A DNA stretch of 64,000 bases from positions 31,526,199 through 31,590,198 of the forward strand of contig CM033405.1 in assembly GCA_019426215.1 (NCBI GenBank), given 5' to 3'. Below are positions 24,637-34,770 of the stretch, piece by piece. The notes under the pieces were generated by a model, which saw only the letters and a program-made list of their open reading frames with translations, did no database searches and was not told the DNA's origin. The DNA is from Buddleja alternifolia. Taxonomy: Eukaryota; Streptophyta; Magnoliopsida; Lamiales; Scrophulariaceae. The number at the start of each line of letters is the position of its first letter. Position 1 is the stretch's first letter. The translations under genes were made by a program, and so were the position numbers.

Positions 24637-24706
24637 GGAAAATACCATAGTGCACTGATAGCAATGCTCCCAATGCATCCAACACCATACATTTAAGGGG
24701 GATGTT
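24637..24706 (+). repeat. Left terminal inverted repeat of the giant MULE
   Basis: Starts GGAAAATACC and contains AATGCTCCCAATGCATCC then ACATTTAAGG. Position by position it follows the reverse complement of 39563-39632 (GGGAAATACT, AATACTCTCAGTGCATCC, ACTTTCAAGTG) for about 70 bp before similarity fades. Confidence 0.8.
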
Positions 24707-25790
24707 TGCAGAAATAGGCTCCATTTGCACAACCTTGAAGTTTTTAGACCTGTTATAATTCTTATCTCCTTTTTCCATTGTAAAATGACTAAAAACTCCC
24801 CCACTTAAAAAAGCGTGTTTCATGTGAAACGCGATTCTTCTCAATTTTTATTTTTTAAAAAATATATCACTCCTGTAATTACATAAAAACCCTTTCTCCC
24901 CAAACCCCTGCCCCCGATATACCTGATACCCCCAAAACCCCTTTCTCTCCCATTCCATCTCCATATACTCTGATACTGCGTAAAGAAAGAAGAAGCCGCC
25001 GATACCCCTCTCCTTCCATAGATACCGACCGATACCGGAAGAAGGCGACCGAGAAGAAGAAGCAACCGTCCGAGAAGAAGCGGACCGAGAAGAGATTGGA
25101 GAAGAAGAAGCGAGCTAACCACCGTTTTTTCATCGAAGCGAGGCGAGACCACCTGAAAAGAAGAAGATTCCGGCACCGGAGGAGAAGAAGATACTGATGA
25201 GGCTCTAATTTAATTTTTTTTTATTCACATTTGCAAAAATGAGACAAGGGCTGGCTCACAATTCCCATATTTATACTCTAATTGTACTCCTACTTCATCT
25301 CTGTGAGTATTTACACCTTATTTCTTGCATGATCTGTTGATTATAGTGATTTTTATCATTTCTAAAATATTTGGATTTTCTAATATTACTGGGTTTAATT
25401 GCTTTTGTGATCTTTGTGGTGTAGAAGAAATTATTTTTGTTGAAGTTATAATTTTTAATATTTTCTGCTCAGAGCTCATCTTAATTAGTGACATTGATTT
25501 TGGTGTATGTATTATATTCTGGATGCTGCATTTCAGCAATTATAGAAAATAATCCACTCGCACTTCAAAATTATTTAAATCCAATATTAGCAGGAATTAA
25601 TTAACGAGCTTGTGGTGGGTTTAATCCAACACAATCTAAATAATGGTGCACTATATACTACACAATTTCTAATTAGAGAGATAATATATGTTTATCCTAT
25701 TTCCCTCATTTTCCCTGTTTTAAGGACCTATATATCTGAAAACTTTATTTTGAACCATTTTTTTTTTCATTTTATGCATTTGCAGAGTCA

Positions 25791-28700
25791 ATGGATGCTC
25801 CACGTAGTCTTGAATTTTCATCGGTTACTGAGAACGAGCCTTCTACTTCATCGACACCCCCTGTAAGAAAAAATAGATCCATTTGTTAATCTTTTTAGCT
25901 ATTTATGCTTGATAAACTATATATTTGTTGTATAGTGATGATTGTTGAATGGAGATGATTTTTTGAATGGTGATGATTTTTGTAAATTCACTAAAAGGTG
26001 ATGATTTGTTAATCTTTTTAGCTAATTATGCTTGATACACTATATAGTTGTTGTATGGTGATGATTTTTATGGTTTGTTAATCTTTTTAGCTATTTATGC
26101 TTGATACACTATATAGTTGTTGTATGGTGATGATTGTTGAATGGTGATGATTTTTGTATGGTGATGATTTTTGAATGGTGATGATTCTTTGAATTGTGAT
26201 GATTTTTTGAATGGTGATGATTGTTGAATGGTAATTAAGAACTATAATTAAGAAGTGTAATTGAGAAATGTTAATTACTTTGGAAACATCCACGCAAAAA
26301 TTAGTGTATGGTAGTTCAATAATCTATTTCAATATGCTAGTTCAATGCTATCATTTTTGTATATGCTATTTGGTTGTTAGTATATTTTAAGAGTTTTCAA
26401 TTGTCTTTTTCAGGTCCCCACTCTATATTTGGCCCTTGAAGAATGTAATTTCAAGGGTAAAATCAACACTTATTGCAAAATGGCCAAAAAATGCTTATTC
26501 ATCAAAAAATGTCTGAGCGACCATCCGGATGGGATGAATTGGTTGAGGGATTCTCAGTTCGGGGCATTATTTGACGCTGCTCCCCACACGGAGATGATCT
26601 TAATTCCTTTGTGGATTCTTCTAAGCCGCAAAGTGAAGTCTCCCAAAAAATCAGAGATTTGGTTTGTTTTGAATGGAGTTCCCATTTGGTATTCTCTGAA
26701 GGAGCACACCTTAATTAACGGGTTGAACTGTGCCGAATATCCGAAGGAAGGACCTATCCCCGCAGTGGGAGAAGAAAACTTTTGTTCAAGATATTTTGAC
26801 ACGAAAAAGGTCACATTAGCAAATATAAGGGAAGTACTTGAAGATATTAAAATTCCTGAAGATGTTGAGTCTCCCACCAGTGATGGTGATAGAACTTTAA
26901 GCATTGTTAGGCAAGGGGACCGGGACATGGTCAAGGACAACAAGTTGAAGCTGTCGTTGCTATATCTATTGGGCTCGGTGTTATTTTACGGTGGAAATGA
27001 AAATGCAAAAATAGATTCCACACTAATCGAAATAGTGGATAATCTAGAGTTCGCAAAATCGTATCCGTGGGGTCGTCGGTCCTTTGGGTTTCTGATGGAG
27101 CACGTGACAAGTTTGGACATGGCACAGAAAAAGTTGTCCAAAAACCCACAGTGGAAATGTCCCGGTTTCATCCTACCTCTGATGGTAAGTCTTTTAATGA
27201 TGTTTTACTATATTGCAAACCGTGACTTTTATATTTGGAAATAAATAAACTGATGATGTGTTTTTTTTCATTTTGTTTAGCTTCTTCCTTTTGAGTGCAT
27301 GTCCGTCCTGTCACCTGCTATTGGGCAATTGAGGGAGAATGTGAACCCCGCATTGCCCCGAATGTGCAAGTGGACGACGAAGCCCAAAGTGAAGAAACAT
27401 TTTCCGAGTTTCGATCAGTTGCTTAAATTGGTCGTAAACACGAAGGTTGGTATTAACTTTTTGTGCACATTATTTTTTTGTAATTAATATGAATAATGGG
27501 TTTTCTAATTTATTATATTGTGCTTAAATTTTTAGGACATTTCAAGCATATTAAAACCCACTCCGGAGGAACACTCTTCAATGGACATAGAGTTTCCTCC
27601 TTTGAATGCGAAAAACTCCGTAGGGGACTCGACCATTGATGCGTGGACTGCAATATTGGAGACAGGGAGTAGAATTCTATTTCAAGATTTGTACCTCGCT
27701 GATGTGGTTGGTAAATGTTTTTCACTAGGATTAGACAGAGTGGAAGACATTAGTGATCCTCTGCCCGAAAGCGATCCATTTGCCTCATCAGCCATTCCGC
27801 CCGACAACATTCTACCGTTATCCTCCATCCCCTATCCTGAAAGGGCTCCCGGTCATTCAACGAAACCTAACAGTGAGGTTTTAAGAATGTTTAGTGAGAT
27901 TTTAGGAAAAATTTCAGATATGGAGGGTAGGCTAGCCAGTGTAGAAAATTTGCTATCAAACGTGAATGGTAGGGTAGCCAGTGTAGAAAATAGAATATCA
28001 AACATGGATGCTAGGCTAGTCAGCATAGAAAATAAGTTATCAAACCTAGCAAATTTTCAGAGGGATGATGAACCCGTTTCTGGTGTTGCTCCTGATGTAC
28101 CAGTTGATGGTTTCGTCAGCCCTTGTGTTCATAATGAGCCTGCTCTTGTGGCTAATGAGGTAGTTGTTAGGGAGGGAGAGGTTGCTAATGTCCTAATGGA
28201 CTTGAAGCACGAGGAGATCCCCCTTCTTGTTGTCGATCGCGAGCATCCGAAGAGGGAGCGGAAAAAGGGCAGGCTTCTTGTGTCCCCATACACTGAGTTA
28301 GCCCCAACTAAGAAGGTAATACAGTCAGGTGTTATTTAATGAATTTATTTTTTGTACGGTATATTTGTCTTTCTCATGCGTAATGTGTTTTAACTTCAGG
28401 CCACCAAAGTTGTTACGAACCTTGAATATGGAGGCCAGTTGGAGGTACTGAAGGTGGATATGGATGCAGCTCCTTTATCATCTTTTCATGAGCGAACTGG
28501 AAAAAGAAAGATGACTGAAGAGGATGAGGAAACGGGGCTTAAAAAGGTGAAGGTAGAGGAGGATACATTGGACGAGAATTATCATTGTCAGCCTATGACC
28601 TCAAATGAGCAAAAGCGATATTCCATCGCCATGTCCACTAAGTTGTCGGCTGACAAAGTAATGGTGAGTTTGAATGACTTCCTTGTAAAAGCGGAAAACC

Positions 28701-29290
28701 TTCGCACTTTGAAACCTCAAAGATAGCTTGATGACGTAGTCATTAATTCTTACCTCATTTTATTGGTTGAAAGGCAGTCGAGGGAGCCGGAGAGATACTT
28801 GAGGTGCCATTATTTTAATACTTTCTTTTTAGTAAAGTTGAAAATAGCTGATAGTTTCCAGAGTGTGGAAAAGTGGGTAGATTCAAACACTTCTCTTGTT
28901 GAATGCGATGCAATCTTTGTCCCCATCCACGATATTAATCATTGGGCTTTAGCCATTATCAACCTGAAGGAGAAAAAAATGCAGTATATTGATTCGCTTG
29001 GTCCTCACAGGACTCATAATGGGGTTTTTAAGTTGCTAAGAAACTATCTTGTCCAATACGTGAGGCAAAAATCTGGACAAGATTATGATTTGAGTGGTTG
29101 GGCTGAGGAGATTGTGCATACCATGCCTCGACAGCAAAATGGCGATGACTGTGGAGTGTTCATGCTCAAGAACATCGACTACTTTTCTACTCGAGAACAG
29201 TTTAGGCATTTGAAAAATTATAACGCGGAGCGCATGGTATTGTTCAGAAAAAAGATTGCGTTGGAGATTTTGAACAAGAGAGTTGTTTGA
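25791..29290 (+). pseudogene. DUF1985-Ulp1 (C48) protease gene, one nonsense codon
   Basis: Predicted exons 25791-25862, 26414-27184, 27281-27445, 27536-28315 and 28400-29290 all join in phase 0, about 890 codons. Residues about 25-280 form a DUF1985 domain (WLRDSQFGALFD, FVLNGVPIWYSLKEHTLING). A coiled coil of three 14-residue repeats (RLASVENLLSN type, 27923-28048) follows. The C-terminus is an Ulp1-type peptidase with His (NHWALAI), Asp (YIDSLGP), Gln (QQNGDD) and Cys (DDCGVFM), all intact. Known Ulp1 enzymes cleave SUMO. The transposon-borne versions are of unproven activity. A TAG at 28724-28726, where the second copy has Trp, cuts translation just before the protease domain. Confidence 0.82.
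25880..26240. repeat. Imperfect tandem repeats in intron 1 of the Ulp1 gene
   Basis: A roughly 65-75-bp block (TTGTTAATCTTTTTAGCTA ... TTGTTGTATGGTGATGATT) occurs about three times. It is followed by short GGTGATGATTTTTGAAT units to 26235. The array is non-coding and lies between the predicted first and second exons. Confidence 0.75.
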
Positions 29291-29393
29291 ATAATAATTG
29301 TATTATCTTGTAACAAAAGGGGTAAGTTATTGTAAATGGAATTTTATTTGTAATGCATTGTAATGTTGTTGTTTTAAAATTAGTTGTAATGCA

Positions 29394-30204
29394 TTGTGTG
29401 AATTCTTGATATCTGAAATTGTAAATGTTGATAATGAAAATGTTCAGGATACATTGTATGTTGACGAAGCATATTATTCTGTGCCTCTCACCACAAATAA
29501 GGAGAGACTGATTTCAGAATCCATGTCCGATCCCCGTAAGGCCTACTCATTGATGAGTATATCTTATGGTAAGAAAGAGAAGAAAATTAGTAAAAGCAGC
29601 TTGAAACTGTTGAAACCACCGGGATGGCTTGATGATGAAGTATGTAATTCCTACCTCATGTTATTGAGAAAAAGAGAGTTGAGGGAGCCAACGAGGTACT
29701 TGAAATGCCATTTTTTTTGGTACTTGCTTTTACCCAATATTTAAAAATAGAGGTTTTCAGTCGATGAAAATTATGACAAATGCTAGAACTTCGGCCGTTG
29801 ATTATAGTCTCCTTGATTGTGATAAAAATTTTGTGCCGATCCGCGATAATTTGCACTGGACGTTAGCAATTATCAACCCGAAGGACAAAATTATGGAGTA
29901 TATTGATTCACTTGGTCCTAATCGGGGTGATAATGGAGTTTTTAACTTGCTAAAAAATTACATAGTCCAATACGTGTAGCACGAATGTGGAGAAGATATT
30001 GATTTGAGTGGTTGGGAGTACAAAATTGTCAGTAACATGCCTCTACAGGAACAAGAGTACGACTGTGGTGTGTTCATGCTCAAATACGTGGACTTCTTTT
30101 GTACGGGGGAAAAGTACAGACGTTTGAAAAAATTCAACCATACTCACATGGTATATTTTAGAAAGAAAATAACCCTGGAAATTTTGCACAATTTTGTTGT
30201 TTGA
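29394..30204 (+). pseudogene. Second, partial Ulp1 protease domain (tandem duplicate)
   Basis: Colinear with the 3' part of the first Ulp1 gene from about 28550 on. It includes the linker (MSDPRKAYSLMS), LKPPGWLDDEVCNSYLMLL, then NLHWTLAIIN (His), YIDSLGPNRGDNG (Asp), LQEQEYDCGVFML (Gln, Cys). It is broken by a stop and frame shift after KCHFFWYLLLPNI (about 29744, near a T-run) and by TAG at 29977-29979. The catalytic residues survive. There is no DUF1985 or start context of its own. It begins about 100 bp after the first copy's stop, so it arose by local duplication and then decayed faster. Confidence 0.8.
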
Positions 30205-30384
30205 GGAACATACTTGTATGTATTTGTATTATCTTGTAATTTTTTTTTCCATTATAGTAAATGAAGTTTTATTTCATATTATAGTAAATGAAGTTTTATT
30301 TCATATTATAGTAAATTGCCGTATTAGGGAGATGCGGGTAAAAAAATTCATTGCGAATATTCACAATAATAAACCAATATACAC

Positions 30385-31064
30385 ACGGCACCGTGGTGCC
30401 GAGTGCACTGCCCTTAGGCAGGTACCCGGCACCACGATGCTGAAACCTCGGCACCATGGTGCCAAGTATTTTTATTTTTATTTTTTACTTTTCAAAATGT
30501 TTATTTTTCATTTTTTTGAATACCGAGATACTTCAATCGGTATCACGGTATGTACTACGGCGATACTACTCTACTGAATCCTGTATCGCGGTATTACGTA
30601 AAAATCCTTTGTGGTATATCAGGCGATACCGAGATACTCAAATCGGTATCGCGGTATTAAGTACTCCAATACTACGATAAAGGATTCAGTGTCGCAGTAT
30701 TCGGAATGTCTAACCCCATATTTCCAAATACTGCGACACTGAATCCTTTATCGTAGTATTGGAGTACTTAATACCGCGATACCAATTTGAGTATCTCGGT
30801 ATCACCTGATATACCCCAAAGGATTTTTACGTAATACCGCGATACAGGGTTCAGTATAGTAGTATCGCCGTAGTACATACCGCGATACCGATTGAAGTAT
30901 CTCGGCATTCAAAAAATGAAAAATAAAAAATATGAAAAATAAACACTTTGAAAAATAAAAAATAAAAATAAAAATAAAAATACCTGGCACCATGGTGTCG
31001 AGGTTTCAGCACCGTGGTGCCGGGTATCCTGCCTAAGGGCAGTGCACTCGGCACCATGGTGTCG
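30385..31064. repeat. 680-bp near-perfect palindrome (arms ~320 and ~343 bp)
   Basis: Left arm 30385-30705 and right arm 30722-31064 are reverse complements around a 16-bp spacer (30706-30721). Differences are scattered single bases plus one insertion of about 20 bases in an AT-rich part. Each arm runs from GGCACC/GGTGCC palindromes through an AT-rich A/T-run block to a zone of smaller inverted motifs (GATACCGAGATACT, GGTATCGCGGTATTA). It lies between the Ulp1 copies and the ORF-1-like gene. Open frames across it are by-products. Confidence 0.92.
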
Positions 31065-31200
31065 ACAATTGTCGGCACGGTGGTGCCGAGTGCACTGCCC
31101 TTGGCAGTCTTCTCGGCACCACGGTGTTAGGTATCCTACCTAAGGGTAGTGCACTCGGCACCGTGGTGTCGAAATTTTGGCACCATGGTGCCGAGTTTCA
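31065..31200. repeat. Extra cluster of GGCACC..GGTGCC palindromes
   Basis: Beyond the right arm, the block GTGCACTGCCCTTGGCAG / CTAAGGGTAGTGCACTC again appears in both orientations. It is flanked by four more GGCACC..GGTGYC motifs (31073, 31114, 31156, 31178). It looks like a further, shorter rearranged copy of the arm ends. Confidence 0.8.
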
Positions 31201-31344
31201 ATTAAATAGCCCCCCACCCCACAACAAAAGAAATAAAGACAGACGGGAAATTGCAAATGAATCAATCCCCACGCCCACCTTGACCACCTCCCATCGACCA
31301 ACACGCCCCAGTTGGCCAAATCCATCAAGAACACGCACAACCAT

Positions 31345-31940
31345 CCATCAACTTCCATTCTATCCATCGACCAATTCCATCAACACACACGTAAGCAACT
31401 TGGATTTTTTTGGGCTTTTTTTTTTGGAAATTTTGCATAATACTTGTTGTTTTTGATTGGGATTTTCTGATTTTGCATTTGAAATTGATTAATGGGAAAA
31501 CTTGTGCTATACTAGACCCATGTATCTCAGTAGCCAAGTAGCGAACACCGAGATACTAAGTTCAGTATTTCAGTATTCGAAAAAAATGAAAAATTAAAAA
31601 TATGAAAAATAAATATGGTGAAAATTTTTAAAAATGTGGCACCATGGTGCCGTGCCAATTCTCTTTTGTACATAAGTCCCCCCCCTCCCGCTTTTCCTCA
31701 TTCGATCAACACGCACCTATACACAACGATCGCCCATTGAACACGCACGATCCATCAACTTCCATTCCAGACGGAATCTTCCATCAACGCACCATCCTCT
31801 ACGTAAACTTCCATCAATACGCACGTAAGCAAGGCAACTCGTTTTGTAAGCAACTCATTATTTATTTTTGGAAATTTTGCATAATTCTTGTTGTTTGTGA
31901 TTGGGATTTTCTGATTTTGAATTTGAAATTGATTACGTGG
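31345..31940 (+). repeat. Two diverged copies of a leader-like segment
   Basis: 31345-31500 and about 31745-31940 share CCATCAACTTCCATTC, then CACGTAAGCAA, then GGAAATTTTGCATAAT, CTTGTTGTTT and GATTGGGATTTTCTGATTTT. GTAAGCAA after CAC resembles a splice donor, so this may be a duplicated 5' leader of the downstream ORF-1-like gene. A third half-copy of the palindrome arm (31505-31655), including GGCACCATGGTGCC at 31639-31652, sits between them. Confidence 0.65.
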
Positions 31941-31960
31941 TTAACATTTGGGGTTTTGAT

Positions 31961-32450
31961 GTAGAATTGGATGTTGATTATTGGGCAAGCATGTGTGTTC
32001 ATTATTTACTAGAATGGTGATGCCTACATAATGAAGGCAAGGTGTTCGATGAAATGTTTGATAGAGATTTTGTTGTTTCTTTGTGGTTAGCATTTGGGGT
32101 TTTTGATGTAGAATTGGATGTTGATTATTGGGCAAGCATGTGTGTTCATTATTTACTAGAATGGTGACGTCTACATAATGAAGGCAAGGTGTTCGATGAA
32201 ATGTTTGATAGAGATTTTGTTGTTTCTTTGTGGTTAGCATTTGGGGTTTTTGATGTAGAATTGCACGTTGATTATTGGGCAAGCTTGTGTGTTCATTATT
32301 TACTAGAATGGTTATGCCTACATAATGAAGGCAAGGTGTTCGATAAAATGCTTGATAGAGATTTTGTTGTTTTGTTGTGGTTAGCATTTGGGTTTTTTGA
32401 TTTAGAATTGCAAATTAATTATTGGCGTCTAGTTGTAGTTGAATTTTCTT
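31961..32450 (+). repeat. 147-bp tandem repeat, about 3.3 copies
   Basis: GTAGAATTGSATGTTG-type starts recur at 31961, 32108 and 32255, with a diverged fourth at 32402: an exact 147-bp period, that is 49 codons. Both strands stay open across much of it because the period is a multiple of three. The plus strand reads KVFDEMFDRDFVV per unit. It ends about 50 bp before the ORF-1-like start codon. Confidence 0.92.
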
Positions 32451-32497
32451 AAATACATTTTATGTATGATAATGCAGGTGTGATCTGTCTCTAAACT

Positions 32498-33601
32498 ATG
32501 GGGCGAAGCCACATAAAAAGGGCTCGGACCGACGGGGCACCTTATACGAAATTGGAGATTGTACCTTTAACCGTTGATAGTAGCCCCCCAGTTGTGATGA
32601 AATACCCAAAAATCAAGAATCTCACTTCAAAATATGCAATACTGAAGAAGTTACCGTGTTACCCCTCCCGATACATGGATCACGATGCTATGACGGCAAT
32701 TGGTATCGATGTACGCAATTTTATTGCAAAGTTGGATGTCATGGGTTGGAAGGAACTATATTGGATGGATGAACCGAGTTACCACCTGCTCACGTTGGAG
32801 TTTTTAAGCACCTTTGTGTATGGTGATGATACAACACAGTTTAGAATCGCCAATAAATCCTATGTGAAGTCAAAATAAGAGATCGCGGAAATATTTGGTC
32901 GGCCGACAAGTGACACCCACTCCCTACTTGAAGCAAACGAGGATGCATTTTGGCAAGAAATTACTCGGCTACCTAATGAGAAGTTTTCGGGACACACGGC
33001 TAAGGCCACGGATCTTGTCGACTATTCTCTCCGGTATTTACACCGAATCTTGACATTCACAATTTTTGGGCGAGGGTATAGCGGTAAAGTATTCACATCA
33101 GAACTTGGAGTTCTGTATTGTTTTCAAATCGAAAAACGCGCAAACTTGATAAATATTTTATGTGAGAGATTTGTTCAAGTGTCGAGACAGGAAAAGGGCC
33201 AACTACTGATGGGTGGTCTTATTACACGCATTGCCGAGCGGATCGGGGCATTCGATTGAAATACGACCGATCAAATTCCAATTCAGGGTCCGATGAAAGT
33301 TGATATGTTCCAGCTCGCTGATATGCACCTACTAAAGAAGAATACATTAGGCCGCGTTTTCATCAGAGTGCCTCATCCTCGGGAGCAGACTGATGCGGCG
33401 ACAGAGGTTGTTACTCACAACCCTCAAGTTCAGGATCCACCAACAAGTAATACAGCAGGCACTTCCACTAATTTCAACCGTCTTGAACGTCTTGAATCTC
33501 AATTCGCCGTTTTCGCACAAAATCAAACCGAGTTGATGAGGCAATTATATGAGTATTTCAAGTTTGTGAATTTTCAACCACCGCCGCCTCCGTCCACTTG
33601 A
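32498..33601 (+). pseudogene. ATHILA ORF-1-like / plant transposon protein, two in-frame stops
   Basis: One frame of 367 codons starting MGRSHIKRARTDG, broken by TAA at 32876-32878 and TGA at 33257-33259. Recognisable phrases are RYMDHDAMTAIGIDVRNFIAKLGW-like at residues 53-80, LTLEFLSTFVYGDD, EIAEIFGRP, FWQEITRLP, FTIFGRGYSGKVFTSELGVLYC and LLMGGLITRIAERIG. These match the pattern of ATHILA ORF-1 and putative plant transposon proteins (PF03078/PF20167 as I recall them). The C-terminus has a short coiled coil (RLERLESQFAVFAQNQTEL) and a PPPPPST end. Function is unknown. Stops are probably point mutations since the frame resumes each time. Confidence 0.7.
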
Positions 33602-34091
33602 GCACCACCCTATTAACTCTCATAATAATGTTTATCTAGTTGAATTATTGAAGTGTATTTTTGTGTGAATCTCAGTTGGAGTGGACATGGTGAATCTCAG
33701 TTGGAGTGGACATGTACAGAGGTTGTTGAATATATGACATGATTTAGATCGTACAAAACAATATTACCGTCAATTTTGAATATAGTGCACAGTTGGATGA
33801 CATGTACTGTACATCGTTTTGTTAGAACTATCGCAATCAACGCAATATTAAAGATTACACACGAATTATAACATTGCACAAAAGTAAACATTACACACAA
33901 ACTGGGAAATTGTCTCTACAAGTAGCAAATATTACACACAATTAACAAATATTACACACAAATTAACACACAATTAAACATTACACACAAAGTAAAACAT
34001 GGCACAAAATTAAACATTTTACACAAACTCTGAAATTGTCTCTACTGGTAATGAAAATTACGCACAATTAACAAATTAAACAATATTTTTA
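33602..34091. other. Convergent spacer inside the giant MULE
   Basis: A short duplication (GTGAATCTCAGTTGGAGTGGACATG, two adjacent copies near 33664-33712) is followed by a degenerate array of TTACACACAA and ATTAACA words (33850-34080). No coding seen. Confidence 0.6.
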
Positions 34092-34770
34092 TTAAATGCG
34101 ATCACACTCCACACCAAACGCCTCATCCTCGCTTTCAAAATTGCTGGATCGATGGGAATTCTCAAAGTCATGTTGTTGCTTCACTTCATTGTCTCTCTCT
34201 TGTATGATGATATTCAACAGCTGAATCATACTATTTTTCTCAATATGTTTTCTAGTGGCGTTGGAAAGACAATGATGCGAATCCATCAAAGTTATTAACT
34301 CTTTAACCTTGTCTCTGAAAATGAAGTACAAGCAAGAATCATTAGATGCCTCAATTTTCTCCTTATAAGGATCTGAGTTTTTCAGGGGCTTCTCAATTCT
34401 GCTATGCACCATAGGGCCTCTCAACAGTAAACTAGGAGAAAGCAAGCTGCACATTACACTCAAACTAATCACAAATAAGGTATCATAAATAGATTCTACA
34501 AATAATACTTGCGATGAGGATCAACACGGTTCTTTACTTTACACACAGCGGACAATGCTGTCTCATACTGTGCAAATATACAGTCATTTTGTTGGTCATA
34601 AATTAATGTTCTACAAGACTCCTTCTCTGTTTCCGAGAACACCATAGCAGCCAGTAACTCTGTCACCTTAGACCTCAGTATTGCCCTGTAAAAACAAGAT
34701 TGACAATCCTCGGGGTTTTCACAATTTATCACACCACAGCAACCAACGACTCCACATAGCTTCGTCCTGT
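34092..34770 (-). CDS. Unrecognised small gene inside the giant MULE
   Basis: Two minus-strand open segments, 34770-34509 and 34446-34092, can join through a small intron (AA/GTATTA, GTGCAG/CTTGC). The first contains CENPEDCQSCFYRAILRSKVTELLAAM. The second contains NDSCLYFIFRDKVKELITLM. The two share the pattern SC-x-Y..(x)R-x-K-V-x-E-L, so the gene may hold two related modules. Alternative acceptors (TTTTTACAG/GG, ATTTTCAG/AG) sit at the same spot in each module, so exon borders are ambiguous. The C-terminus is acidic (FESEDEAFGVE). I recognise no family. It points away from the ORF-1-like gene's 3' end. Confidence 0.4.

Noticed and set aside
24841..25176. Minus-strand frame with Leu-rich repeats
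   Set aside because: Antisense of a GAAGAAGAAG tract; probably the plus-strand 5' leader of the Ulp1 gene.
31941..32387. Tandem repeats as a possible CRISPR array or satellite protein
   Set aside because: The 147-bp units have no repeat-spacer alternation and the genome is a plant; the frames exist because the period is a multiple of three.
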